Source of the DNA: an uncultured Chromatiaceae bacterium
GTDB lineage: Bacteria; Pseudomonadota; Gammaproteobacteria; Enterobacterales; Alteromonadaceae
DNA: 33,079 nt
Direction: 5' to 3'
Assembly: GCA_946482325.1 (NCBI GenBank)
Contig: CAMLRA010000028.1
Location: 1 to 33,079, forward strand
Shown: positions 23,901-32,811 of the stretch, piece by piece
Numbering within the stretch: position 1 is the first letter of the stretch
Layout: every line of letters starts with the position of its first letter
Position numbers and translations under genes: made by a program
Notes under the pieces: generated by a model
Told to the model about the DNA's origin: nothing
The model's input: the letters and a program-made list of their open reading frames with translations, nothing else
Database searches by the model: none

Positions 23901-25511
23901 TCACAGGTCCAGATGGCTGAGTAAAACCTGATAGCGTTTTTGCTGATCGGCCGGCAACTGACCCGCTTCAATAAGACTGATGCAATGACGCGCCAAAGCG
24001 GTTAAATCGCTGTTCAGCTCGTCACGCATACTCAAAGCCTGCAGCAGATTCAGCGCAATATTGACGTTGGCCGGCATGGATTCCAATGCGGTGCGGAAGT
24101 AATCAATCGCCATTGAGAAATCGCCACTACCATAAGCTTGCATCCCGGCGGCGTTGCGGTCCATCAGTTGCTGACGCAATTCCTGATGTTTTTTCTGCTC
24201 GTGTTGCATCATCAGGCCAATAGCGCTGCAATACAGATTGTCGTCCTGCGTTAGCGCCGATAAAGCTGCCATGTAGTGGTCACACATCGCCAGATTACCG
24301 GCTTCAAAATAAGCCCGCGCCCGGTCCAGCATAGCGGCTGGCGATAAATGCCGGTCCAGACTGAGCTGTTCGCTGTGTTCGAGCAACCGTAAAGCGTCTT
24401 TAGTCCGCCCCTCCAGCATGGCGATGCGGGCATCGACCACTAACCGATCGTGCTCATAGCTCGCCGGATGAAAACGTTTTTTAATAGTCATCAAAAAACT
24501 GTCCAGCCGCAGCAGTGTCTCTTTGCGGGTCTTAGCGTCCTGATCTTTCGCCTGCTCAATTAATGCGCGGGCGAAATTCAGCATATTGTCGGCGGTGTCA
24601 TACATCGAATAACGCGCAGCATTGAGCAGCCGCTGATGCACCTGTACCGACAAATCCTTGCGGTTTTCAATCACCGCAAGCGTCGCCAATACATGCTGAC
24701 GCAGGTAATTACGTGGCGAGGACTTTGCCACCTGCTCAACTGCGGTCAAAGCAGCGGTCGGATTTTGCTGGCTGATATACAAGCGCGTCAGCCAGTCCAG
24801 CGCTTCAATCCGCGTCTCCGCCTGCCCTGACAACTCCTGCAACAGTGCTTCAGCCTCGTTACTGCGGCCCTGATAGCCATAGGTGACGGCAAGCCCCAAC
24901 CGCGCCCAGGCAAAATCCCGCACTGTTAAGGCCCACTGATACAAATGTTCGGCTTCATCAAAACGCTCCAGCCTAACCAGCAACTCTGCTTTGAGGCGGG
25001 TTGCGTGCATCGCATATTGGCTGCGGTGGTCCACCACATGATCACAGGCCTGGACAGCGTCAGCAAATTCACGTTGATGAATAGCCTGATACGCTAGTTT
25101 CAATGCCTGTTTAATATGGTAAGCCCTGGTAATACGCCGCTCGAGTTCGGCATAACTGAAGGGTTTTAATAAATAATCATCCGGTTGGAATTCAATAATG
25201 CCGTAAATGGCCTGGCGCTGGCGCTCTGCACTGACCACCAGAAAGCAGCTCTCTGGTTTTAATAATTGCTCATTACGCAGGATCTCAAACAACTGATAGC
25301 CATCACGACCTGTACCCAGATGAAAATCACACAGAATAAAATCGAAGGGAATGCGGCGGCAACAGGATAATGCCATGTCAGCATCACGGGCCAGCGTGAC
25401 GTCATCAAATCCAATCAACAACAGCATGCTTTTGAAATAACTGCGGATTTGGTCAGAGTCGTCGACCACCAGAACGGATTTATTTTTATAAAATGACCGG
25501 CGCGACGTCAT
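23901..25511 (-). CDS. Response regulator with C-terminal TPR repeats
   Basis: This is a response regulator with a protein-interaction rather than DNA-binding output. The receiver domain (about 10-130) has acidic pair D17-D18, phosphoacceptor D62 (FILCDFHLG), and the conserved LLKPF lysine. Residues about 140-520 form a helical region with repeated AxxxYxxGxxxEA patterns (for example GLAVTYGYQGRSNEAEALL; AGMQAYGSGDFSMAIDYFRTAL), typical of TPRs. No HTH, GGDEF or HD motif is seen. I use ATG 25511 (536 residues), with GGAG 10 bases upstream, because the extra 18 residues from 25565 look unrelated. No histidine kinase is adjacent, so it is an orphan. Similar REC-TPR proteins occur in Shewanella and Vibrio relatives, as I recall, with no settled function. 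Confidence 0.85.
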   Translation of the reverse strand: MTSRRSFYKNKSVLVVDDSDQIRSYFKSMLLLIGFDDVTLARDADMALSCCRRIPFDFILCDFHLGTGRDGYQLFEILRNEQLLKPESCFLVVSAERQRQAIYGIIEFQPDDYLLKPFSYAELERRITRAYHIKQALKLAYQAIHQREFADAVQACDHVVDHRSQYAMHATRLKAELLVRLERFDEAEHLYQWALTVRDFAWARLGLAVTYGYQGRSNEAEALLQELSGQAETRIEALDWLTRLYISQQNPTAALTAVEQVAKSSPRNYLRQHVLATLAVIENRKDLSVQVHQRLLNAARYSMYDTADNMLNFARALIEQAKDQDAKTRKETLLRLDSFLMTIKKRFHPASYEHDRLVVDARIAMLEGRTKDALRLLEHSEQLSLDRHLSPAAMLDRARAYFEAGNLAMCDHYMAALSALTQDDNLYCSAIGLMMQHEQKKHQELRQQLMDRNAAGMQAYGSGDFSMAIDYFRTALESMPANVNIALNLLQALSMRDELNSDLTALARHCISLIEAGQLPADQQKRYQVLLSHLDL

Positions 25512-25620
25512 TGCGCTATGACTCCATCCAACTTTTGGGCATCCGTGCTGCAAGATACACAGCATTTACTACCGCCGCCAGATCTTTGTCCCTGATATGC
25601 TGAAACCGCCGGCGACAGAT

Positions 25621-25648
25621 AAACAAAACCCGCGACAAGCGCGGGTTT
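25621..25648 (-). terminator. Rho-independent terminator of typA
   Basis: On the minus strand AAACCCGCG and CGCGGGTTT (9 bp, 5-base loop) are followed by TGTTT. It begins 18 bases after the typA stop and separates typA from the REC-TPR gene. Confidence 0.85.
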
Positions 25649-25666
25649 CGAAGGTAACAACCGGTA

Positions 25667-27487
25667 TTAAGCGCGGCTGGCGCGTTTACGGTCGTTTTCC
25701 GTCAGGTGACGTTTACGGATACGAATCGACTGCGGTGTCACTTCAACCAGTTCGTCATCATCGATAAACTCCAGTGCCTGTTCCAGCGTGTAGCGGATTG
25801 GTGGCACTAAGTTGATTGCTTCGTCAGTACCGGAAGCGCGCACGTTGGTCAGCTGTTTGCCCTTTAAGCAGTTCACGGTCAGGTCGTTGCTGCGGCTGTG
25901 AATACCAATCACCTGGCCTTCATACACTTCGTCGGCATGCCCGATAAACATCCGGCCACGTTCCTGCAGTGAGAAAATCGCATAACCGGCTGCTTTGCCA
26001 GTCGCATTCGAGATCAGCACGCCGTTCATACGCAGACCGATATTACCGCCTTTATGTGGGCCGTAATGGTCGAAGCTGTTGTACATCAGGCCTGTACCAG
26101 AAGTCAGCGTCATGAATTCAGTACGGAAACCGATCAGACCGCGGCTTGGCATCTGGAAATCCATCCGGATGCGGCCTTTACCGTCTGGCTGCATGTTGGT
26201 CATTTCAGCTTTACGCTCGCCCATTTTCTCCATGATCGAGCCTTGGTGCTGCTCTTCCACGTCGATAGTGACGTTTTCGATTGGTTCCATTTTCTCGCCA
26301 TCGATCACTTTCATGATCACTTCAGGACGAGAAACGGCCAGTTCGAAACCTTCACGGCGCATGTTTTCAATTAACACGCCCAAGTGCAGTTCACCACGGC
26401 CAGATACTTTGAACTTGTCACCGTCTTCGGTTTCTTCAACGCGCAGTGCCACGTTGTGTTTCAGTTCGTGAGTTAAGCGTTCCAGAATTTGACGCGACGT
26501 GACGAACTTACCTTCTTTACCGGCGAACGGCGAAGTATTGACCTGGAAGGTCATAGTGACAGTCGGCTCATCCACTTGCAGAGCGGGTAAGGCTTCCAGG
26601 TTGGTTGGTGCACAGATAGTGTCAGAAATTTTCAGGTCGCCTAAACCGGTGAAGGCAATGATGTCACCTGCGTTCGCTTCCTGAGTGTCAATCCGTTCCA
26701 GACCTAAGTAGGTGAATACCTGACCGACCTTACCGTTACGCTTAGAACCGTCAGCACCTAATACGGTGACTTGCTGGTTAACGCGTAAGGTACCGCGTTT
26801 GATACGGCCGATGCCGATAATGCCGAGATAGCTGGAGTAATCCAACTGAGAAACCTGGATTTGTGTGTCGCCATCCAGTTCAACCTGTGGTGGCGCAACG
26901 TGTTCAACAATAGCTGCAAACAGGTCGTTGATATCCGTTTTTGGTTCGTTGTAATCCAAAGTCGCCCAGCCGTTGATGGCTGATGCATAAACAATTGGGA
27001 AATCTAATTGCTCGTCAGTCGCGCCTAAGTTGTCGAACAGGTCAAATACCTGATCAATAACCCAATCCGGACGGGCGCCCGGGCGGTCAATTTTGTTCAC
27101 AACAACAATTGGTTTTAAGCCGTGCGCGAAAGCTTTTTGTGTCACGAAGCGGGTTTGTGGCATTGGGCCTTCAACCGCATCGACTAATAACAGTACTGAG
27201 TCTGCCATCGACAGAACGCGCTCAACTTCACCACCGAAGTCGGCGTGGCCTGGAGTATCCAGAATGTTGATCTGATAGCCATTCCAGCGTACTGAAGTGT
27301 TTTTCGCCAGGATGGTAATGCCGCGCTCAGATTCCTGCGCGTTTGAATCCATCATCCGTTCCTGCAATTTTGCGCGGGCATCGAAGGTGCCGGACTGTTG
27401 CAGTAATTTGTCAACAAGTGTAGTTTTACCGTGGTCAACGTGCGCGATAATGGCGATATTGCGCAACTTGCTGATATCATAAGACAT
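25667..27487 (-). CDS. typA: Ribosome-associated GTPase TypA/BipA
   Basis: This is a translational GTPase of the EF-G/LepA group that aids 50S ribosome assembly and stress or cold adaptation. G1 motif AHVDHGKTT (15-23), G3 [17 protein letters not shown]4 [13 protein letters not shown]. The C-terminal domain is typical ([28 protein letters not shown]-like ending [19 protein letters not shown]). The 606 residues match E. coli (607). It is divergent from glnA, as in E. coli where bipA also neighbours glnA, across a 570-base gap. No canonical promoter stood out in the gap on this strand. Confidence 0.98.
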   Translation of the reverse strand: MSYDISKLRNIAIIAHVDHGKTTLVDKLLQQSGTFDARAKLQERMMDSNAQESERGITILAKNTSVRWNGYQINILDTPGHADFGGEVERVLSMADSVLLLVDAVEGPMPQTRFVTQKAFAHGLKPIVVVNKIDRPGARPDWVIDQVFDLFDNLGATDEQLDFPIVYASAINGWATLDYNEPKTDINDLFAAIVEHVAPPQVELDGDTQIQVSQLDYSSYLGIIGIGRIKRGTLRVNQQVTVLGADGSKRNGKVGQVFTYLGLERIDTQEANAGDIIAFTGLGDLKISDTICAPTNLEALPALQVDEPTVTMTFQVNTSPFAGKEGKFVTSRQILERLTHELKHNVALRVEETEDGDKFKVSGRGELHLGVLIENMRREGFELAVSRPEVIMKVIDGEKMEPIENVTIDVEEQHQGSIMEKMGERKAEMTNMQPDGKGRIRMDFQMPSRGLIGFRTEFMTLTSGTGLMYNSFDHYGPHKGGNIGLRMNGVLISNATGKAAGYAIFSLQERGRMFIGHADEVYEGQVIGIHSRSNDLTVNCLKGKQLTNVRASGTDEAINLVPPIRYTLEQALEFIDDDELVEVTPQSIRIRKRHLTENDRKRASRA

Positions 27488-27876
27488 TTATTTGGTACTC
27501 GCTTAGTGAAGTGTAAATGTGTACCCGCCTGTAGTATCCCACCGCAAGTACCCGAAAAATTGGTGCGCGTATTTTACCTGCTTTACGACTGACAGGGAAA
27601 TTTATCTGGTCCGCGCTTGCTGTTTTTTTCAGCATCAGCAGTTTACGTCGCTGACGCAGCCTGTGCTCACCAGCCAATCTAAAGCAATTTTTTTGCCATG
27701 CAGCCCTGTCTGCGCTTGCTGAAACAGACATCTCGCAGTCGTGCATTCAATACCCGCCGCTGCAATACAGCCCAACCATTTTATTTTTCAGCGACCAGCA
27801 GTATTGGGCTAATTTCTTGCTATCGTTAGCGCTGCCGTCAGGCTCTGCACAGAAGCGGGGCAATGAGAGCGCGACT

Positions 27877-27891
27877 GCACCAACACAGTGC
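27877..27891. promoter_or_regulatory. NtrC binding site 1 upstream of glnA
   Basis: GCACCAACACAGTGC has the GCAC-N7-GTGC shape of NtrC sites. Its centre (27884) is 21 bp, two helical turns, from site 2 and about 119 bp upstream of the predicted start of the sigma-54 promoter. Confidence 0.75.
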
Positions 27892-27897
27892 CTTAAC

Positions 27898-27912
27898 GCA
27901 CCATTATGGTGC
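27898..27912. promoter_or_regulatory. NtrC binding site 2 upstream of glnA
   Basis: GCACCATTATGGTGC is a perfect 15-bp palindrome fitting the NtrC consensus GCAC-N7-GTGC. Its centre is about 98 bp upstream of the predicted start. Paired sites at about -100 to -140 are the known arrangement at E. coli glnA. Confidence 0.85.
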
Positions 27913-27976
27913 ATATTTTTGGTGAGTTATGCCACCTGTGCCAGCTATGCCGATTAAAATCATATACTTATGATAG

Positions 27977-27992
27977 TGGCATAGCTTTAGCA
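27977..27992 (+). promoter_or_regulatory. Sigma-54 promoter of glnA
   Basis: TGGCATAGCTTTAGCA keeps GG at -24 and GC at -12 with exact 10-base separation, matching TGGCAC-N5-TTGCA apart from a few positions. The predicted start is near 28003, giving a leader of about 55 bases. Confidence 0.8.
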
Positions 27993-28057
27993 TTAGGAGC
28001 GCAACCCGGCGGCAAGCCGCACCTGAACCTTAGTTTGAGTTGAATCCGGAGGAATGC

Positions 28058-29467
28058 ATGTCTGCATCGAACGTTCTGAGTTTTATGAAAGAAAACGACG
28101 TGAAGTTTGTTGATTTACGTTTTACTGACACCAAAGGTAAAGAGCAGCACGTCACTATTCCTGCCAGCCAAATCGACGAAGACTTTTTCGAAAACGGCAA
28201 AATGTTCGACGGTTCTTCTATCGCCGGCTGGAAAGGCATCAACGATTCAGACATGATCCTGATGCCAGACGCCAGCACCATGCTGCTGGATCCATTCTTC
28301 GAAGAAACCACTATTTTAATCAGCTGTGACGTGATCGAACCAAGCACAATGCAAGGTTACGAGCGTTGCCCACGTTCTATTGCAAAACGCGCTGAAGAAT
28401 ACCTGAAATCTACCGGCATCGCCGACACAGTGCTGTTTGGCCCTGAGCCAGAGTGGTTCATGTTTGATGACGTGCGTTTCAAAAACGACATGTCAGGTTC
28501 TTTCTTCAAAGTGGATTCTTCAGAAGCGGCCTGGAACTCAGACGCTGAATATGAAGATGGCAACAAAGCGCATCGCCCAGGTGTGAAAGGCGGTTACTTC
28601 CCGGTACCACCAGTAGATCAACACCACGACATCCGCAGTGCTATGTGTATGGTGCTGGAAGAGATGGGTCAGGTGGTTGAAGCGCACCACCACGAAGTGG
28701 CGACTGCTGGTCAGAACGAAATTGCTACCCGTTTTAACACACTGACGAAAAAAGCCGACGAAATTCAGCAACTGAAATATGTCGTGCACAACGTGGCGCA
28801 CATGTATGGCAAAACCGTAACTTTCATGCCAAAACCAATCGTTGGTGACAACGGTTCAGGTATGCACTGCCACCAGTCTTTAGCCAAAGACGGCGTCAAC
28901 CTGTTTGCCGGTGACAAATATGCCGGTCTGTCTGAAACTGCACTGTACTATATCGGCGGTATCATCAAGCACGCGAAAGCCATCAACGCTTTCACCAACC
29001 CGTCGACCAACTCTTACAAGCGTCTGGTGCCACACTATGAAGCGCCGGTGATGCTGGCTTACTCAGCCCGGAACCGTTCTGCTTCTGTGCGTATCCCACT
29101 GGTACCAAGTGCAAAGGCACGCCGTATCGAAGTGCGTTTCCCGGATCCGGCGGCGAACCCGTACCTGGCATTCGTTGCGCAGCTGATGGCCGGTCTGGAT
29201 GGTATTCAGAACAAGATCCACCCAGGCGATGCAATGGACAAAGACCTGTACGACCTGCCACCGGAAGAAGAAGCACTGATCCCACAAGTGTGTGGTTCAC
29301 TGGACGAAGCGCTGGATGCACTGGATGCCAACCGCGGTATCTTCACCAAAGGCGGTGTCATGTCAGATGCAATGATCGATGCTTACATCGCGCTGAAACG
29401 TGCTGAAGCTAAACGTGTGTCTATGGCTGTGCACCCACTGGAATACGAACTGTATTACAGCGTGTAA
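28058..29467 (+). CDS. glnA: Glutamine synthetase type I
   Basis: GlnA is a dodecameric cytosolic enzyme that makes glutamine from glutamate, ammonia and ATP, the main entry of ammonium into metabolism. Family blocks: [20 protein letters not shown] at the N-terminus, [66 protein letters not shown]. Tyr398 in LYDLPPEE is the site adenylylated by GlnE in this type. The 469 residues equal E. coli. I chose ATG 28058, with GGAGGA at 28048-28053; the frame's TTG at 28040 adds residues made of the ribosome-binding site. It is driven by the sigma-54/NtrC elements upstream and ends at a terminator 48 bases after the stop. Confidence 0.98.
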   Translation: MSASNVLSFMKENDVKFVDLRFTDTKGKEQHVTIPASQIDEDFFENGKMFDGSSIAGWKGINDSDMILMPDASTMLLDPFFEETTILISCDVIEPSTMQGYERCPRSIAKRAEEYLKSTGIADTVLFGPEPEWFMFDDVRFKNDMSGSFFKVDSSEAAWNSDAEYEDGNKAHRPGVKGGYFPVPPVDQHHDIRSAMCMVLEEMGQVVEAHHHEVATAGQNEIATRFNTLTKKADEIQQLKYVVHNVAHMYGKTVTFMPKPIVGDNGSGMHCHQSLAKDGVNLFAGDKYAGLSETALYYIGGIIKHAKAINAFTNPSTNSYKRLVPHYEAPVMLAYSARNRSASVRIPLVPSAKARRIEVRFPDPAANPYLAFVAQLMAGLDGIQNKIHPGDAMDKDLYDLPPEEEALIPQVCGSLDEALDALDANRGIFTKGGVMSDAMIDAYIALKRAEAKRVSMAVHPLEYELYYSV

Positions 29468-29514
29468 AACCAAAGCTAACACACTGATTTATAAAGTGTA
29501 CCCCAGATAAAACT

Positions 29515-29538
29515 AAAGCCCGCTGATGCGGGCTTTTT
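29515..29538 (+). terminator. Rho-independent terminator of glnA
   Basis: AAAGCCCGC (29515-29523) and GCGGGCTTT (29528-29536) form a perfect 9-bp stem with loop TGAT, followed by further T residues. Confidence 0.9.
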
Positions 29539-29607
29539 GTTCTGGTCAAACTGCTAAAAGCCAGTTAGAGTTAATCCATCACTCCTTTGATCTGGCTGGA
29601 CGCTGTG

Positions 29608-30138
29608 ATGAAACGTGCTGGTTGGTCCCTGTTATTAGCCGCAATGCTACTACCTCCTGCGCTGGCGCAGGAAAAAAAAGACGACAAACCGGTTTTTGTT
29701 ACTGTCGACAAAAACAACGTGCCGGTATTTTCTGACAATCCAGTGCCAGGTGCTTCGCAGTTGCAGTTGAAAGAAGGCAACCGGATGCCAGCGGTCACCC
29801 CGACCGAAATCAGCCAGCGCAGTATTGATCAAACACCCAAATTTGACGTCAGTATCACTAAACCTGAACCGGAAGGCACAGTGCGGGAAAACAGCGGTAC
29901 TGTATATGTCTCAGGTCAAGTCAAACCCTTGTTCGCACAGGGCCTGCGTGTCAGGCTTTATCTCGACGGTCAGGCCGTCGCCGGGCCGAGCAGTAATGCT
30001 AATTTTATCCTGCACAATGTCGACCGCGGCGAACATCAGCTGATGCTGGAACTCAGCGATCAAAACGGCAAGGTTATTGCTACCAGTCCTGTAACAACGT
30101 TTTTTCTGCACCGAGCATCAGCAATTACCCCAAAATAG
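29608..30138 (+). CDS. DUF4124-type periplasmic protein between glnA and ntrB
   Basis: This is a secreted protein of 176 residues with a signal peptide (MKRAGWSLLLAAMLLPPALA, cleavage before QEK). The segment after it (VFVTVDKNNVPVFSDNPVPGASQLQL) fits the small DUF4124 domain. The C-terminal half (about 85-170) looks like an Ig-like beta-sandwich (GTVYVSGQVKPLFAQGLRVR; GEHQLMLELSDQNGKVI). Function is unknown. I use ATG 29608, because the frame's earlier TTG would put charged residues before the signal peptide. Similar genes sit between glnA and ntrBC in related bacteria, as I recall. It may be transcribed with ntrBC or separately; its stop is 73 bases before ntrB. Confidence 0.8.
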   Translation: MKRAGWSLLLAAMLLPPALAQEKKDDKPVFVTVDKNNVPVFSDNPVPGASQLQLKEGNRMPAVTPTEISQRSIDQTPKFDVSITKPEPEGTVRENSGTVYVSGQVKPLFAQGLRVRLYLDGQAVAGPSSNANFILHNVDRGEHQLMLELSDQNGKVIATSPVTTFFLHRASAITPK

Positions 30139-30188
30139 TGCAAGCCGGCCCGTCCTCTCAGCAAATCAGCTAAACTGGACGCCAAAAT

Positions 30189-30203
30189 GCACTATGTTGG
30201 TGC
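30189..30203. promoter_or_regulatory. NtrC binding site upstream of ntrB
   Basis: GCACTATGTTGGTGC is a near-perfect NtrC site (GCAC-N7-GTGC, close to the E. coli GCACTATTTTGGTGC). It ends 8 bases before the ntrB ATG and immediately upstream of the AGGA. Binding here would block initiation from an internal ntrBC promoter, as at E. coli glnLp. Confidence 0.85.
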
Positions 30204-30211
30204 AATAGGAA

Positions 30212-31294
30212 ATGGCCGTGACCCAAGCACATATCGCCCTTGAATTGCCCGGTATTAATCTGGCCGAGCAGCTGACAACCGCCATCCTGGTGCTGGATAC
30301 CCAGCTTCAGGTGTCTTGTTTTAATACCGCCTGCTGCGCTTTACTCGGCATCGGTGAAAAACGCCTGCATCAGCAGTATTTTCCCGGTTTGTTTCAATAC
30401 AGTGATTTAAGCGCCGCCCAGTTGGTCAGCACCCTCAACACCAAACAGGGTTTTGGTATCAGCGATGTCCATTGTGTGATGCCGGACGGCCGGCATTTGC
30501 TGCTGGACATGACTGCAACCTGGCTGGAAACCGAACAGCCGGCCTTGTTGATGGAGCTACGCCAGGTCGACCAGCAACGCAAAATCAGTATGGAAAGCCT
30601 GCAACAGCACCAACATCTGGCAGCCCGGGAACTGATCCGCGGTCTGGCGCACGAAATTAAAAATCCGCTCGGTGGGCTGCGTGGTGCCGCTCAGTTACTG
30701 GAAGAGTCGCTGAATGACGAACAAAAAGAATATACCCAGCTGATTATCGCCCAGGCTGACCGGCTGCGAAATCTGGTCGACCGCCTGCTTGGCCCTTACA
30801 AGCCGCCACATAAAGTGGCATCGAATCTACACCAGATCATCGAACGGGTCAGTCAGCTGGCACAGATGGATAATCCACACGGCATCCAGTTTATCCGCGA
30901 TTATGACCCCAGCATCCCTGACTTCTCGCTGGACCCGGAACTGCTGGAACAGGCGCTGCTGAATATTGTCCGTAATGCGCAGCAAGTGCTGACCGGCGGC
31001 GGCCAAATCATCCTGCAAAGCCGCATTTTACATCAACATACTATTCATGGCCGCCGGCATAAGCTGGTCGCCGTGGTGCGGGTCATCGATAACGGCCCCG
31101 GCATTCCGCCGGCCATTAAAGACACGCTGTTTTATCCGATGGTCAGCGGCAAACCAGGTGGTACCGGCCTCGGCTTGTCGATTTCGCAAACGCTGATCCA
31201 CCAGCATGGCGGCTGGATCGACTGCGACAGCTGGCCAGGACGCACCGAATTCACTTTGTATTTACCGATTAGCGCAGAAGGAGCGACCCCATGA
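30212..31294 (+). CDS. glnL: Nitrogen regulation sensor kinase NtrB (GlnL)
   Basis: NtrB is a cytosolic histidine kinase that phosphorylates NtrC when nitrogen is scarce and dephosphorylates it with PII (GlnB) when nitrogen is plentiful. It has an N-terminal PAS domain (about 20-115), the phosphoacceptor H147 in GLAHEIKNPLGGLRG, an N box (EQALLNIVRNAQQ), G1 DNGPGIP and G2 GGTGLGLSI. There is no membrane segment, as expected. The start is ambiguous: AGGA (30207-30210) leaves only 1 base before ATG 30212 but 7 bases before the in-frame GTG 30218, so initiation may be at the GTG (358 residues). The stop overlaps the ntrC start by 4 bases (ATGA). Confidence 0.96.
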   Translation: MAVTQAHIALELPGINLAEQLTTAILVLDTQLQVSCFNTACCALLGIGEKRLHQQYFPGLFQYSDLSAAQLVSTLNTKQGFGISDVHCVMPDGRHLLLDMTATWLETEQPALLMELRQVDQQRKISMESLQQHQHLAARELIRGLAHEIKNPLGGLRGAAQLLEESLNDEQKEYTQLIIAQADRLRNLVDRLLGPYKPPHKVASNLHQIIERVSQLAQMDNPHGIQFIRDYDPSIPDFSLDPELLEQALLNIVRNAQQVLTGGGQIILQSRILHQHTIHGRRHKLVAVVRVIDNGPGIPPAIKDTLFYPMVSGKPGGTGLGLSISQTLIHQHGGWIDCDSWPGRTEFTLYLPISAEGATP

Positions 31295-32697
31295 CGCAGA
31301 ATGTCTGGATCATTGACGACGACAATTCCATCCGTTGGGTACTGGAAAAAGCCCTGTCGCGCGCCGGAATTGTCTGCGAGAGTTACGCCTCTGCCGACCT
31401 GATGTTGCAGCGCCTCGAATTTGATCAACCCTCAGTGGTGGTCTCGGATATCCGGATGCCGGGTACAGACGGCATGCAGCTGTTGAGTAAGCTACAGGCG
31501 CTGGCACCGGAACTGCCGGTGATTATTATGACCGCGCATTCGGACCTCGACAGTGCCGTCAATGCCTTCAAACGCGGCGCTTTTGAATATCTGCCCAAAC
31601 CCTTTGATGTCAACGAAGCGGTCGCGCTGATTAGCCGGGCACTGGAGCATGCGCAGGCGAAAAAACCGCGCGTAAGTCACGCTGCGCCGTCGCACGTGCC
31701 TGAAATCATTGGCGAAGCGCCGGCGATGCAGGAGGTTTTCCGCGCCATTGGCCGGTTGTCACGCTCCAGCATCAGTGTGCTGATCAATGGCCAAAGTGGC
31801 ACCGGCAAAGAGTTAGTCGCACATGCGCTGCACAAGCACAGCCCGCGGGCCGAAGCACCTTTTATCGCGCTGAACATGGCGGCTATTCCAAAAGATTTAA
31901 TTGAATCTGAATTATTCGGCCATGAAAAAGGCGCTTTTACCGGCGCGGCGACGTTGCGCAAAGGCCGGTTTGAACAGGCCGACGGCGGCACTTTGTTTCT
32001 TGATGAAATTGGTGACATGCCACTCGACGTGCAAACCCGGCTGCTGCGCGTGCTGGCCGATGGGCAGTTTTATCGCGTGGGCGGCCATCAGGAAGTCAGT
32101 GTTGATGTGCGGATCATCGCGGCCACACACCAAAACCTGGAGCAACTGGTGGCAGAAGGCAAATTCCGCGAAGATTTGTTCCACCGCCTGAACGTGATCC
32201 GTATTCATATTCCGTCACTGCGGGATCGCAAACAGGACATTCCGAAACTAACCCGGCATTTCCTGGCGCAGGCGGCGCGGGAAATGAATGTCGAAGCCAA
32301 AGATTTAGCCCTGGAGACGGAGAAGTTCCTGTCTCAGCTCGACTGGCCCGGCAACGTACGTCAGCTGGAAAACACCTGTCGCTGGCTGACCGTGATGGCG
32401 TCGGGCAAACAAATCCTGATGTCCGATTTGCCGCCGGAACTGACCAGCGCCCCCAAGCCTGTGGTGAGTAGCCATGACGGCCAACAAAGTTGGCAGGATT
32501 TGCTGGCACAATGGGTCAGCCACAAACTGGCTACAGGTGCTGAAGATATTCTGGCCGAAGCGGGCCCTGAGTTCGAACGGATTGTGCTCAAACAAGCCTT
32601 GCAGTTTACCCACGGCCATAAACAAGATGCCGCCAAACGCCTTGGCTGGGGCCGTAATACACTGACGCGGAAGCTAAAAGAGCTGGATATGGAATAG
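31291..32697 (+). CDS. glnG: Nitrogen regulator NtrC (GlnG)
   Basis: NtrC is the sigma-54 enhancer-binding activator of nitrogen-assimilation genes. The receiver has D9-D10, phosphoacceptor D53 (VSDIRMPG) and KPF lysine. The AAA+ domain has Walker A GQSGTGKE (167-174), the sigma-54-contacting GAFTGA (214-219) and Walker B LFLDEIGDM. The C-terminal Fis-type HTH reads HKQDAAKRLGWGRNTLTRKL. The 468 residues are typical. The start overlaps the ntrB stop (ATGA), so the pair is translationally coupled. Its predicted sites are found upstream of glnA and ntrB in this window. Confidence 0.98.
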   Translation: MTQNVWIIDDDNSIRWVLEKALSRAGIVCESYASADLMLQRLEFDQPSVVVSDIRMPGTDGMQLLSKLQALAPELPVIIMTAHSDLDSAVNAFKRGAFEYLPKPFDVNEAVALISRALEHAQAKKPRVSHAAPSHVPEIIGEAPAMQEVFRAIGRLSRSSISVLINGQSGTGKELVAHALHKHSPRAEAPFIALNMAAIPKDLIESELFGHEKGAFTGAATLRKGRFEQADGGTLFLDEIGDMPLDVQTRLLRVLADGQFYRVGGHQEVSVDVRIIAATHQNLEQLVAEGKFREDLFHRLNVIRIHIPSLRDRKQDIPKLTRHFLAQAAREMNVEAKDLALETEKFLSQLDWPGNVRQLENTCRWLTVMASGKQILMSDLPPELTSAPKPVVSSHDGQQSWQDLLAQWVSHKLATGAEDILAEAGPEFERIVLKQALQFTHGHKQDAAKRLGWGRNTLTRKLKELDME

Positions 32698-32725
32698 CAG
32701 CCGCTTCGCCCTGACCAGATCAATA

Positions 32726-32753
32726 CAAAACCGGGCCTAAGCCCGGTTTTGTT
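32726..32753 (+). terminator. Rho-independent terminator between ntrC and the convergent gene
   Basis: AAAACCGGGC (32727-32736) and GCCCGGTTTT (32741-32750) form a perfect 10-bp stem with loop CTAA, followed by GTTT. A-rich sequence before the stem means it may also work for the convergent minus-strand gene. Confidence 0.88.
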
Positions 32754-32811
32754 TACCCACAGCGTCAACAGTTCAGGCGCGCCGGCACCTGTGCTGCCGT
32801 ATCTTCAGCCA

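Larger units (their letters stand above)
27488..28057. other. 570-base divergent regulatory region typA-glnA
   Basis: This region holds no credible gene; the minus-strand 89-codon frame over its left part has no recognisable product. The right half carries two NtrC-type sites, a sigma-54 promoter and the glnA leader. The left half includes AGCCCAA (27769-27775)/TTGGGCT (27804-27810), an inverted repeat of unknown role. A typA promoter must also be here, but I could not place one convincingly. Confidence 0.7.

Noticed and set aside
27477..27746. 89-codon minus-strand open frame overlapping the typA start
   Set aside because: No recognisable product; it overlaps the typA start codon and lies in the divergent regulatory region.
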